DNA from: Micromonospora sp. ATCC 39149
Lineage (GTDB): Bacteria; Actinomycetota; Actinomycetes; Mycobacteriales; Micromonosporaceae
Assembly: GCF_000158815.1 (NCBI RefSeq)
Contig: NZ_GG657738.1
Span: 5,872,478 to 5,936,477 of the forward strand
DNA: 64,000 bases
Direction of reading: 5' to 3'
Below, piece by piece: positions 1 to 9,425 of the stretch. Within the stretch, counting starts at the first letter, position 1; each line of letters opens with the position of its first letter. Position numbers and translations under genes: made by a program. The notes under the pieces are model-generated. The model was not told the origin of the DNA. It did no database searches and saw only the letters and a program-made list of their open reading frames with translations.

Positions 1-450
1 CTGCCCCGCGCCGACCAGGTGCTCGCGGTGAGCTTGGACAACTCCGCCGGCATGCTGCTGCTCGGCGTCCTGCTGGTCGTCGCGGCGCGCCGTGCGGCCG
101 GGCCCCCCGCGCTGGCAGGGACGGCCCGCGCGGGGGCGGCGGGGCTGCTCGGCGGGGTGCTCGGCGCGCTCGCCGGCGCGGCCACCGCGCGTGCCCTGGC
201 CGGGCCCGGGGCCGGCACCCCGACGACATTCGCGGCCCTCGTGCAGGGCATGCTGTCCTCAGCCGTGGTCGGCGTCGTGTTCCTCGCCGTCGCGTACCTG
301 ACCGACCGGCGGGACGTGCGGCCGCTGCTCGCCGCCGTGCGCCGCCGGCTGGCCGGGGCGGGTCGGCGGCGCGGGCGGGCCGGGAAGCCTCGGCAGCAGG
401 ACGTGGTCGGTCCGGAACGGGGCGACGGGAAGGAGACGGTGTCCGGGTGA
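1..450 (+). CDS. murJ: C-terminal end of MurJ-type lipid II flippase (partial)
   Basis: The reading frame is already open at base 1 and stops at 450, so the gene starts outside the window. The visible 149 residues hold hydrophobic stretches (around 'GMLLLGVLLVVAA' and 'AVVGVVFLAVAYL') followed by a basic, Arg/Gly-rich cytoplasmic tail, as expected for the last membrane segments of an MVF/MurJ protein. MurJ flips lipid II across the cytoplasmic membrane in peptidoglycan synthesis. The identity rests on the membrane profile and on the usual actinobacterial neighbourhood (glycosyltransferase and membrane protein next, pyrG downstream). The fragment has no catalytic motif, so another polytopic protein is possible. 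Confidence 0.55.
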   Translation: MPRADQVLAVSLDNSAGMLLLGVLLVVAARRAAGPPALAGTARAGAAGLLGGVLGALAGAATARALAGPGAGTPTTFAALVQGMLSSAVVGVVFLAVAYLTDRRDVRPLLAAVRRRLAGAGRRRGRAGKPRQQDVVGPERGDGKETVSG

Positions 451-493
451 GCGCGACGACGGGCGGCCGGCCGGGGGTGGCAGTGGACCGGAG

Positions 494-1669
494 GTGGCCG
501 TGGTGACGGGCGCGACACCGGCCGCCGGACGGCACGGCACCGTGGTGCTCCTGCTCGCCTCCAGCACCGGCGGCGTCGGTCAGCACGTCCGTTCCGTCGC
601 CCGGGGCCTCGCCGCGGCGGGCGCGACCGTGCTGGTTTGCGGGCCCGCCGCCACCGAGGAGCAGTTCGACTTCACCGGGGCGGGTGCCCGTTTCCAGCCG
701 GTCGAGATCCCGGCCAGCCCCACCCCCGCCGACGCCCGGGCGGTCGCCGCGCTGCGCCGCGCGCTGGCCGCCGAACCGGTCGCCGTCGTGCACGCGCACG
801 GGCTGCGCGCCGGGCTCGTCGCCGTCCTCGCCCGGCCGGCCGCCCCACTTGTGGTCACCTGGCACAACGCGGTGCTCGCCCGGGGGTTGCGCGGCGCGCT
901 GTCCCGGGTGGCCGAACGGGTCGTCGCCCGGGGTGTCCGGGTCGCCCTCGGCGCCAGCGCCGACCTCGTCGAGCGGGCCGCCGCGCTCGGTGCCGCCGAG
1001 GCCCGGCTCGCCCCGGTCGCCGCGCCGGCGCTGCCCGCGCCTCGCCGCCGCCGGGCCGCCGTCCGCGCCGAGTTCGGGGTCGCCGCCGGCCAGCCGCTGA
1101 TCCTCTCCGTCGGCCGGCTGCACCCCCAGAAGCGGTACGACGTGCTGGTCGACGCCGCCGCCCGGTGGCGTGGCCGTACCCCTCCGCCGGTCGTGGTGAT
1201 CGCCGGCAGCGGGCCGGCGTACCTTCCCCTCGCCGCGCGGATCTCCGCCGCCCGTGCCCCGGTCACTCTGCTCGGGCACCGCACCGATGTGGCCGACCTG
1301 CTCGCCGGGGCGGACCTGGCCGTGGTGACCAGCGACTGGGAGGCCCGCCAGCTGTTCGCGCAGGAGGCGCTGCGGGCCGGCGTACCGCTGGTGGCGACCG
1401 CCGTCGGCGGCCTGCCGGAGCTGGTCGGCGACGCCGCCGTGCTGGTGCCCGCAGGCGACGTGGACGCGGTCGACGCGGCCGTGCGCGAGCTGCTCGACGA
1501 CCCCAACCGGCGGGCCGCGCTGGGCCGCTCCGGCGCCGCGCGGGCGGCGACCTGGCCCACCGAGGCGGACACCGTCGCCGAGCTGGCCGCCCTCTACGCG
1601 GCGCTGGCCGGCGATGCCCCCGGCCCGGCGGCCCCGGGCGCCGACGCCCCGTCGACGGGACGCCGGTGA
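494..1669 (+). CDS. GT4-type glycosyltransferase
   Basis: 391 residues with the two-Rossmann (GT-B) layout of family 4 glycosyltransferases. The N-terminal glycine-rich loop is 'STGGVGQHVRS', the domain boundary reads 'ILSVGRLHPQKRYDVLVDA', and the donor-binding E-x7-E motif is in 'WEARQLFAQEALRAGVP' followed by 'GGLPELV'. Such enzymes move a sugar from a nucleotide-sugar to a lipid or glycan at the inner face of the membrane. The acceptor is unknown; lying directly after a MurJ-like gene suggests envelope glycan work, which is inference. The GTG at 494 is chosen because the similarity-bearing part begins soon after it. Its stop overlaps the next start (TGATG). Confidence 0.85.
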   Translation: MAVVTGATPAAGRHGTVVLLLASSTGGVGQHVRSVARGLAAAGATVLVCGPAATEEQFDFTGAGARFQPVEIPASPTPADARAVAALRRALAAEPVAVVHAHGLRAGLVAVLARPAAPLVVTWHNAVLARGLRGALSRVAERVVARGVRVALGASADLVERAAALGAAEARLAPVAAPALPAPRRRRAAVRAEFGVAAGQPLILSVGRLHPQKRYDVLVDAAARWRGRTPPPVVVIAGSGPAYLPLAARISAARAPVTLLGHRTDVADLLAGADLAVVTSDWEARQLFAQEALRAGVPLVATAVGGLPELVGDAAVLVPAGDVDAVDAAVRELLDDPNRRAALGRSGAARAATWPTEADTVAELAALYAALAGDAPGPAAPGADAPSTGRR

Positions 1670-3926
1670 TGCTGCGCGGACTGAAGCCGGTGCTGCTGCC
1701 AGACTGCCGCCGGTTGTGCGGACCCTGCTGGTCGTGGGGCTCGGGGTGACCGCTCTCGCCGCCCCGGGCCCGCCACCGACGCGCCCCCGGCGCAACCGCC
1801 GACTTCGTGGTGGCTTCGCCCGGGGGTGGCCGGCCTGCGCTGGGACGACGTCGACCCGCAGACCACCCCGACGCTGTGGCGGATGGCCCAGCAGGGCTCG
1901 ATCGGCTCCCTGTCGGTGCGCTCCGCGCACCGGCCCACCTGCCCCGTCGACGGCTGGCTGACCCTGCCTTGCCGGCAACTTCGCCGCCTGGAACGGCAGC
2001 CGGGTCGGCGGCGGGTGCCCGCCGGCGGGGGTGACCGTCGAGCAGCCCGACGGCATCGGCGCGAACCTTCCCGACCAGGAGGGCGTCGTGCTGCACAACC
2101 AGCAGCGCTTGCCCTGGGGCGCGGTGCCCGGCTCGTTGGCGGAGTCGGTGCGCTGCTCGGTCGCCGTCGGTCCCGGCGCGGCGGTGGCCGCCGCCCGCCC
2201 GTTCGGCCGGGTCGACCGGTACGCCTCGGCGCTGCCCGACGACCCGGCTCCGCTGCTCGGCTCCTGCGTGCTGAGCATCGTCGACCTCGGCACCGTTCAC
2301 CGGTGCCGACCGGGCGGCACGGGCCGAGCAGGCCCGTCGGGCCGACGCCGACCTGGCCCGGGTCCTCGCCGCCCGGCCGCCGCGCTCCCTGGTGCTGGTG
2401 GCCGGGATCGCCGACACCGGCCTGCCGTCCCGGCTGCACGTCGCCGTCGCCGACGGCCCGGGCTGGGAACGGGGCTGGCTCACCTCGCCGACCACCGGCC
2501 GGGAGGGCTACCTGCAACTGTTTATAAAATCGCGCCGACCGCGCTCGCCGCGCTCGGCCGGCCGATGCCCGAACGGCTGTTCCTCGGCCGGCCCGCCGTC
2601 TCCGTCGGCGGTCGCCCGGCGGATCTGCCCACCGCGATCGCCGCGCCGGCCGACGCCGACCGGGAGGCCGCCGCCCAGCGCCGGGTCGCCGGCTGGTTCT
2701 TCGCCCTGCTCGCCGGCGCGCAGGTGCTGCTCGCCGTGGCGGTGCTGCCGCTGCTGCGCCGTGCCCGCCGACACGCCGGGCCGGTCGGCCCGGCCCCGGT
2801 GCCCCGGCGGGTGGTGGCGATGGTCGAGTTGCTGCTGGTCGCCGCCGCCCTCGCGATCCCGGCGGCCCTGCTCGCCGACGTGGTGCCCTGGTGGCGCGGC
2901 GACCACGCCGGCTGGTGGTTCGCGGCGGTGACCGTCCTGCTGGTGGTAGGCGCGACCGCCGCCGTCCGATTCGCTCCCGGGCACGACTCGACGCTCGGGC
3001 CGCTCGGCGCGGTCGCCGGCCTGGCCACCCTCGTGGTTGCCGCGGACGTGCTCACCGGGGCCCGGTTGCAGCTCAACGGCGTGGCCGGCTACTCGGCCCT
3101 GGAGGGCGGCCGGTTCTCCGGGTTGGGCACCGTCGGGCTCGGCGTGTTCGTCGCCGGGTCGCTGCTGTGCGCCGGCTGGCTGGCCCAGCGGGCGCCACGC
3201 CGGTGGCGGCCCATGGTGGTGGTCGCCGCCGGAGGGGCCGCCGTGGTGGTGGTCGGCAGCCCGTACCTCGGCGCGGACTCGATCGGCGCGATCGCGCTGA
3301 CCGCCGGGGTGAGCGTGGCCGCCGCGATCAGCACCGGCGGCTGGCTGACGGTCAGCCGGCTGCTCTGGGCGGCAATGGCGGGGCTGGCGGTCACGATCGG
3401 CTTCGCGGTGGTCGACCTGCGCCGGCCGGCCACCGAGCGGGGCAGCCTCGGCCGGTTCCTGGCCGCCCTCGGCGACGGCACCGGCGGGCTGACCGTGCAC
3501 CGGTCCAGCACGGCCAACTTCGAAACCCTGATCAACAGCCCGCTCACGGTGCTGGCCCTGGCCGGTGCCCTGCTGGTCTGGTTCGCGCTGCTCCAGCCGT
3601 GGGGCGGGCTGATGCGGCTGTTCGGCATCTACCCGGCGATGCGGGCCGCGATGGCCGGCACGGCGGTGGCCGCCGGCATCGGCGGGGTGCTCGGCGGCTC
3701 CGCGCTCGACGTCGCCGGTGCCGCCGGTGCGCTGGTGGTGCCGATGGCGGCGCTCGCCGCGCTGCGGGTGCTCGACCACTCCGCCGACCGGACCCAGCCG
3801 GGCGACGGCGGTCCCGCCAACGGCCGGCTCGGTCTCGGCGGTGTCGGCCCGGCGGGCGGCCCGGCCGCGCCGGAGGGGGCACCCGACCGGGCCGCCCGCA
3901 CATCGACCGGGGTCGCGACGGCCTGA
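1669..3926 (+). pseudogene. Alkaline-phosphatase-like membrane protein, frameshifted
   Basis: An ATG overlaps the stop of the glycosyltransferase gene, but no single frame runs through. Pieces in all three frames join into one plausible protein: a hydrophobic leader near 1715-1760, 'VDPQTTPTLWRMAQQGSIG' near 1850, 'PDGIGANLPDQEGVVLHNQ' near 2045, 'RSLVLVAGIADTGLPSRLH' near 2385, then one frame from about 2530 to 3926 with seven or so membrane spans. The N-terminal half resembles the extracellular AlkP-superfamily domain seen in conserved actinobacterial membrane proteins of this neighbourhood. At least four frame changes are needed, near 1700-1800, 1960-2030, 2300 and 2510. An AT-rich patch (tttataaaa) at about 2520 is out of character. 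Either the sequence is poor here or the gene is dead. Confidence 0.6.
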
Positions 3927-4077
3927 CCCGGTACCCCGCCCCGGCCCGGCGACCTCGGGTGCGGCCTGCGGACCCGGCCCGGAGAGGTGTTACCGTGGAG
4001 TCCCGTGGATCGCGTGATCACTTTGCTGATCGGCACGGCGGTCTGCACGACCGCGACGGACAACACGGGAGCAAGCG

Positions 4078-5842
4078 TTGGCCCCTTCAGCACGGACGAC
4101 CAGGCACATTTTCGTCACCGGGGGCGTCGCCTCCTCGTTGGGTAAGGGCCTCACCGCCTCCAGCCTCGGCAACCTGCTCTCGGCCCGGGGGCTGCGCGTG
4201 GTGATGCAGAAGCTGGACCCGTACCTCAACGTCGACCCGGGGACGATGAACCCGTTCCAGCACGGTGAGGTCTTCATTACCGAGGACGGCGCCGAGACAG
4301 ACCTCGACGTCGGGCACTACGAGCGTTTCCTCGACCGGGACCTGTCCGGCAAGGCGAACGTCACCACCGGCCAGATCTACTCGGACGTGATCGCCAAGGA
4401 GCGGCGCGGCGAGTACCTGGGCGACACGGTCCAGGTGATCCCGCACATCACCAACGAGATCAAGGCCCGCATCCTCGGCATGGCCGACCCGGACGTCGAG
4501 GGCCAGGTCCCGGACGTGGTGATCACCGAGGTCGGCGGCACCGTCGGCGACATCGAGTCGCTGCCGTTCCTGGAGGCGATCCGCCAGGTCCGCCACGACC
4601 TCGGCCGGGACAACTGCTTCTACCTGCACGTCTCGCTGGTGCCGTACCTGGCCCCGTCGGGCGAGCTGAAGACCAAGCCCACCCAGCACTCCGTGGCGCA
4701 GCTACGCAGCATCGGCATCCAGCCCGACGCGTTGGTGCTGCGCTGCGACCGGGAGATCCCGGAGAAGGTCAAAATCAAGCTCTCGCTCTACTGCGACGTG
4801 GACACCGAGGCGGTCGTCGCCGCCCCGGACGCGCCGAGCATCTACGACATCCCGAAGGTGCTGCACCGCGAGGGACTCGACGCGTACGTGGTGCGCCGCC
4901 TCGGCCTGTCCTTCCGCGACGTGGACTGGGCGAGCTGGGATGACCTGCTCGACCGGGTGCACCAGCCCCGGCACACCGTCACCGTGGCGGTGGTTGGCAA
5001 GTACGTCGAGGCTGCCCGACGCGTACCTGTCGGTCAGCGAGGCGATCCGGGCCGCCGGGTTCGGCCACCGGTCCCGGGTGCAGCTGCGCTGGTTGCCCAG
5101 CGACGACTGCGTCACCCCGGCCGGCGCGGCGGCGGCCCTGGCCGGCGTGGACGGCATCGTCATCCCCGGCGGCTTCGGCGTACGCGGCATCGAGGGCAAG
5201 ATCGGCACCGCCCGGTACGCCCGGGAGAACGGCGTCCCGCTGCTCGGCCTCTGCCTCGGCCTGCAGTGCATGACCATCGAGGTGGCCCGGCACCTGGCCG
5301 GCCTGGACGGGGCGAACTCCCTGGAGTTCGACGAGGAGGCCACGCACCCGGTCATCGCCACCATGGCCGACCAGGAGGACATCGTCGCCGGCAAGGGTGA
5401 CCTGGGCGGCACCATGCGGCTGGGCGCGTACCCGGCGCGGCTGGCCGAGGGGTCGATCGTGGCCGAGGCGTACGGCGTCACCGAGGTCAGCGAGCGGCAC
5501 CGGCACCGGTACGAGGTGAACAACGCCTACCGCGAGCAGCTCACCAAGGCGGGGCTGCACATCTCGGGCACCTCCCCGGACGGCCGGCTGGTCGAGTTTG
5601 TCGAGCTGGACCGCGGCCTGCACCCGTTCTTCGTGGCCACCCAGGCGCACCCCGAGCTGAAGAGCCGCCCGACCCGGCCGCATCCGCTGTTCGCGGCGTT
5701 CGTGAAGGCCGCCGTGGCGTACTCCGAGGCCGACCAGCTCCCGGTCGACCTGGACTCCGTCGGCGTGCCGGCGGAGGCGTCGCGCCGGGCCGACCGCAAC
5801 GGTGGCGCTGCCGCCGGGCGCAAGACGGCGGCGGCGTCGTGA
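4078..5842 (+). CDS. pyrG: CTP synthase, one-base frameshift in the sequence
   Basis: CTP synthase makes CTP from UTP, ATP and glutamine in the cytoplasm. The TTG at 4078 gives 'TRHIFVTGGVASSLGKGL', the classic N-terminal P-loop of the amidoligase domain. The C-terminal glutaminase domain shows 'IVIPGGFGVRGIEGK', the nucleophile Cys in 'LGLCLGLQCM', and the His/Glu part in 'AHPELKSRPTRPHPLF'. The frame breaks at 5010-5011: 'gtcgaggctgcccgac' reads on correctly (VELPDAYLSVSEA) if one G of the GG is removed. The first part ends out of frame at 5400 and the second part is open to 5842. The gene is normally essential, so a sequencing error is more likely than a true mutation. Its stop overlaps the next GTG. 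Confidence 0.93.
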
Positions 5843-6444
5843 GGGCGGTCGCGCACCGCTACGAGGTGACCGAGCGGCGGGAACTCTACGCCGGGTCGAT
5901 CTTCTCCGTGGTCACCGACGAGGTCACCATGCCCGGCGGTGCCACCGCCACCCGCGACTACGTCCGGCACGTCGGCGCGGTCGCCGTCGTGGCCCTCGAC
6001 GACGCCGGCCAGGTGGTGCTCATCCGGCAGTACCGGCACCCGGTGGGCCGGCACCTGTGGGAACTGCCCGCCGGCCTGATGGACGTCTCCGGTGAGGACC
6101 TGGTCGCCGCAGCGGCCAGGGAACTGGCCGAGGAGGCCGACCTCACCGCCGGCACCATCGACGTGCTGGTCGACCTGCACAGCTCGCCCGGCTTCTCCGA
6201 CGAGATCGTCCGGGTGTTCCTGGCCCGGGACCTCGCCGACGTGCCCGCCGGTCAGCGCCACGAGCGCAGCGAGGAGGAGGCCGACCTCCAGGTCGTGCGG
6301 CTCGACCTCGACACGGCGGTGCGGATGGTGCTGTCCGGTGAGATCACCAACGCCTCCGCCGTCGCCGGGCTGCTCGCCGCCGCCCGGGCCCGGGACGTCG
6401 GCTGGTCGGCGCTGCGCCGCCAGGACGCGCCGCTGTCCCGCTGA
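5839..6444 (+). CDS. NUDIX hydrolase, ADP-ribose pyrophosphatase type
   Basis: 201 residues starting at a GTG that overlaps the pyrG stop (GTGA), so probably translationally coupled. The NUDIX box is seen in 'GLMDVSGEDLVAAAARELAE' continuing 'EADL', with the REL-EE metal-binding core, preceded by 'QYRHPVGRHLWELPAG', typical of ADP-sugar pyrophosphatases. These cytoplasmic enzymes split ADP-ribose or related nucleoside diphosphates into AMP and a sugar phosphate, with Mg2+. A bidirectional hairpin at 6505 closes the pyrG-NUDIX unit. The exact substrate cannot be read from sequence. Confidence 0.88.
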   Translation: MRAVAHRYEVTERRELYAGSIFSVVTDEVTMPGGATATRDYVRHVGAVAVVALDDAGQVVLIRQYRHPVGRHLWELPAGLMDVSGEDLVAAAARELAEEADLTAGTIDVLVDLHSSPGFSDEIVRVFLARDLADVPAGQRHERSEEEADLQVVRLDLDTAVRMVLSGEITNASAVAGLLAAARARDVGWSALRRQDAPLSR

Positions 6445-6504
6445 GCTGCTACGGCTGGTGCCCCGGCGCGGGCCCGCGTGCACCGGCAGGCTAGGCGACG
6501 ACGA

Positions 6505-6532
6505 GGGGCCGTGCGGCGAACCGCACGGCCCC
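6505..6532. terminator. Bidirectional hairpin between convergent genes
   Basis: A perfect 12-bp stem (ggggccgtgcgg / ccgcacggcccc) with a cgaa loop lies between the NUDIX stop on the plus strand and the TM2 gene end on the minus strand. There is no long T-run, as is usual in high-GC actinobacteria. Its place between two convergent genes supports a terminator for both. Confidence 0.8.
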
Positions 6533-6551
6533 TGACGGATAAGGCCGGAAA

Positions 6552-6803
6552 TTAGTCGCGCAGCGGGCGGCCCTGCCCGTCGACGCCGCCGTTGACCAGG
6601 ATCAGGATGCCGTCGATGACGCCCCAGATGCCGCCGAGGCCGCAGGTCACCACGGTCACCACGAGTTGGAGCACGCCGGTCTTGGTATCGCCCATGTAGA
6701 ACCGCCCGACGCCGAAGCCGCCGAGGAGGATGCCGAGAACACCCGCGACGACCTTGCTCTTGTCGGAGACGCCCTGCGGGTACTGCTGGTGAGGAGTGGT
6801 CAT
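6552..6803 (-). CDS. TM2-domain membrane protein
   Basis: 83 residues from the ATG at 6803. After a short polar N-terminus ('MTTPHQQYPQGVSDKSK') come two membrane segments separated by 'GRFYMGDTKTG', the conserved turn of TM2 domains, then 'LGGIWGVIDGILILVNGG'. The frame stays open upstream to 6899, but the extension is Cys/Pro-rich and lacks this composition, so the short start is preferred. TM2 proteins are small double-spanning membrane proteins of unsettled function. The gene stands alone, convergent with the NUDIX gene. Confidence 0.85.
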   Translation of the reverse strand: MTTPHQQYPQGVSDKSKVVAGVLGILLGGFGVGRFYMGDTKTGVLQLVVTVVTCGLGGIWGVIDGILILVNGGVDGQGRPLRD

Positions 6804-7092
6804 GGGGCGACACCATAGTGATCGACTCGCGCCTTGTCCGCAGCGGCACCCCACCGGTGGGACGATGGGAGGCGAATACTGTCGGAACGGCTGATCCACT
6901 CTCCGCCGCTGGCCCGGTCCACGCCTGACACATCGTCAGCGCCGCCGGGCACCGGATGGCACTGTGTCGGCGCCGCGAAACGGGCGGCCCGCCTAGACTG
7001 CCGCCGGCGGGACCGGTGGACGGCGGCGGCAATGGGGCCTTCGCGCACCGGGCGGTCGGGGCGCGACGGCCCCGGAGAGAGGTGTCTGCATC

Positions 7093-8208
7093 GTGAAGGT
7101 CGGAATCCCTCGCGAGGTCAAGAACCACGAGTACCGCGTGGCGATCACGCCCGCAGGCGTCAACGAGTTCACCCGCAGCGGCCACCACGTCTTCGTCGAG
7201 TCCGGCGCGGGCGTCGGGTCGAGCATCACCGACGAGGAGTTCGCCGCGGCCGGCGCGAAGATCCTGGCCACCGCCGACGAGGTGTGGGACACCGCCGAGC
7301 TGGTGCTCAAGGTCAAGGAGCCGGTCGCCGAGGAGTACCACCGCATGCGCACCGGGCAGGTGCTCTTCACCTACCTGCACCTGGCCGCGTCCAAGGCGTG
7401 CACCGACGCGCTGGTCGAACGGGGCGTCACCGGCATCGCGTACGAGACGGTGGAGCTGCCCGACCGGTCGCTGCCGCTGCTCGCCCCGATGTCCGAGGTG
7501 GCCGGCCGGCTCGCCCCGCAGGTCGGCGCGTACCACCTGCAGCGCTCCGGCGGCGGGCGCGGCGTCCTGATGGGCGGCGTCTCCGGCGTGTACGCGGCGA
7601 AGACCGTGGTCATCGGCGCGGGCGTGTCCGGCATGAACGCCGCCGCGATCGCGCTCGGCCTGCAGGCCGAGGTGCTGCTGCTGGACAAGAACGTGGCCCG
7701 GCTGCGCCAGGCCGACGCCATCTACCGGGGCCACCTGCAGACGGTCGCCTCCAACGCGTACGAGATCGAGCGGGCCGTGCTCGACGCGGACCTGGTCATC
7801 GGCGCGGTCCTCGTCCCCGGCGCGAAGGCCCCGACCCTGATCTCCAACGAGCTGGTGTCCCGGATGAAGCCGGGCAGCGTACTCGTCGACATCTCCATCG
7901 ACCAGGGTGGCTGCTTCGAGGACTCCCGGCCCACCACCCACGCCGAGCCGACGTACCGGGTGCACGACTCGATCTTCTACTGCGTGGCGAACATGCCCGG
8001 CGCGGTGCCGCACACCAGCACGTACGCCCTGACCAACGTGACCCTGCCGTACGCCCTGGAGCTGGCCAACCAGGGCTGGCGCGAGGCGCTGCGCCGCGAC
8101 CCGGCCCTGGCGCTGGGCCTGAACACCCACGACGGGCAGGTCGTCTACGGGCCGGTCGCCGAGGCGCACGGCATGCCGACCCTGCCGCTGGCCGAGGTGC
8201 TGGCCTGA
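7093..8208 (+). CDS. ald: Alanine dehydrogenase
   Basis: 371 residues, full length for the family. The start 'MKVGIPREVKNHEYRVAITP' is diagnostic, and the NAD-binding Rossmann loop is 'VVIGAGVSGMNAAAIALG'. The family's N-terminal substrate-binding Lys ('LVLKVKEPV') and His ('FTYLHLAAS') regions are present. The enzyme interconverts L-alanine with pyruvate, ammonia and NADH, linking nitrogen and carbon use and NAD recycling. The GTG at 7093 follows a good ribosome site (ggagagagg at about 7074-7082). The gene has its own 290-base upstream region, so it is probably transcribed separately from the NUDIX unit. Confidence 0.95.
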   Translation: MKVGIPREVKNHEYRVAITPAGVNEFTRSGHHVFVESGAGVGSSITDEEFAAAGAKILATADEVWDTAELVLKVKEPVAEEYHRMRTGQVLFTYLHLAASKACTDALVERGVTGIAYETVELPDRSLPLLAPMSEVAGRLAPQVGAYHLQRSGGGRGVLMGGVSGVYAAKTVVIGAGVSGMNAAAIALGLQAEVLLLDKNVARLRQADAIYRGHLQTVASNAYEIERAVLDADLVIGAVLVPGAKAPTLISNELVSRMKPGSVLVDISIDQGGCFEDSRPTTHAEPTYRVHDSIFYCVANMPGAVPHTSTYALTNVTLPYALELANQGWREALRRDPALALGLNTHDGQVVYGPVAEAHGMPTLPLAEVLA

Positions 8209-8276
8209 CCGAGCAGCGGCGCACCGGGGCACCGGACGGGGCCGGCGCGCAACCCGCGCCGGCCCTGCGCCGCGCC

Positions 8277-9215
8277 GTGCGCGGCTACCTCGACCACCTC
8301 ACCGTCGAGCGTGGCCTGTCCGCGAACACCCTCGCCTCGTACCGCCGGGACTTGGAGCGCTACCTCGCCACCCTCACCGACGCCGGCATCGGCGACCTGG
8401 CCTCGGTCGCAGCCGGCGTCGTCGAGGCGCACCTGGCCCGGCTGCGCGCCGGCGACGACGGCCACCCGCCCCTGGCGGTCTCCTCCGCCGCCCGGGCGGC
8501 GTCGGCCGTGCGCGGGCTGCACCGCTTCGCCCTGCGCGAGGGGCTGGCAGGGGCCGACCCGAGCCGCGACGTCCGCCCGCCCGCCCCGCCGCGCCGGCTG
8601 CCCCGGGCGCTCGCCGTCGACCAGGTGGTGCGGCTGCTGGAGACCGCCGGCCCGGTGACTGCCGCCGGCGACGGCGCGCCGCTCGCGCTGCGTGACCGGG
8701 CGCTGCTGGAGTTCCTGTACGGCACCGGCGCGCGGATCTCCGAGGCCGTCGGCGCGGCGATCGACGACCTCGACGGCCTCGACACCGGCGAGGCGACGGT
8801 GCTGCTGCGCGGCAAGGGCGGCCGGTCGCGCCTCGTGCCCGTCGGCGGGTACGCCGCCGAGGCCCTGCGGGCCTGGCTGGTGCGCGGCCGGCCCGCCCTG
8901 GTGGCCGCCGGCCGGGGCACCCCGGCGGTGTTCGTCAACGTGCGCGGGGGCACGCTGACCAGGCAGGGGGCCTGGACCATCCTGCGGCGGGCCGCCGAGC
9001 GGGCCGGGCTGCCGGTGGACGGTGCGAACGCGGTCTCCCCACACACCCTGCGCCACTCGTTCGCCACCCACCTGCTCGACGGCGGCGCCGACGTGCGGGT
9101 GGTGCAGGAGCTGCTCGGCCACGCCTCGGTGACCACGACCCAGGTGTACACGTTGGTCACCGTGGAGCGGCTGCGCGAGGTGTACGCCACCGCCCACCCC
9201 CGCGCCCGCGGCTGA
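8277..9215 (+). CDS. xerD: Tyrosine recombinase XerD
   Basis: 312 residues from the GTG at 8277. The core-binding domain begins 'GYLDHLTVERGLSANTLASY'. The catalytic set is visible: Arg in 'GTGARISEAVG', Lys in 'RGKGGRSRLVPV', the HxxR of 'PHTLRHSFATHLLDGGAD', His of 'LLGHASVTTTQ' and the nucleophile Tyr of 'VYTLV'. XerD with XerC resolves chromosome dimers at dif during division. The frame is open back to 8205, where a CTG overlaps the ald stop. About 24 more residues could be translated if that codon is used, so the start is uncertain. It precedes parA and scpAB, the usual actinobacterial order. Confidence 0.93.
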   Translation: MRGYLDHLTVERGLSANTLASYRRDLERYLATLTDAGIGDLASVAAGVVEAHLARLRAGDDGHPPLAVSSAARAASAVRGLHRFALREGLAGADPSRDVRPPAPPRRLPRALAVDQVVRLLETAGPVTAAGDGAPLALRDRALLEFLYGTGARISEAVGAAIDDLDGLDTGEATVLLRGKGGRSRLVPVGGYAAEALRAWLVRGRPALVAAGRGTPAVFVNVRGGTLTRQGAWTILRRAAERAGLPVDGANAVSPHTLRHSFATHLLDGGADVRVVQELLGHASVTTTQVYTLVTVERLREVYATAHPRARG

Positions 9216-9425
9216 CCGTGCGTGACGAGCTGCCCCGTCGTCCCGCCGGTGCCGGCCGGTCCGGGCCGACACGCCGTACCGGTGCCGAACGCCCTGCTGG
9301 CCGGTGGCGTACAGTCGGCATGGCGCGGACCTTGCGGGGCGACAGGACCGGGGTGCGCAGCGGCGCCGCGAGGGACGTCGGACGGCTCCGACGCCGGGTG
9401 GTCGTCGGGAGGGGGCAACGAGGAC

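Noticed and set aside
5001..5020. Programmed frameshift in pyrG
   Set aside because: No slippery heptamer or stimulatory hairpin at the site, and the family is never encoded this way.
5527..8232. Long minus-strand frame over pyrG, NUDIX and ald
   Set aside because: Antisense shadow typical of high-GC DNA; the plus-strand genes are well supported and this frame has only composition-driven, low-complexity content.
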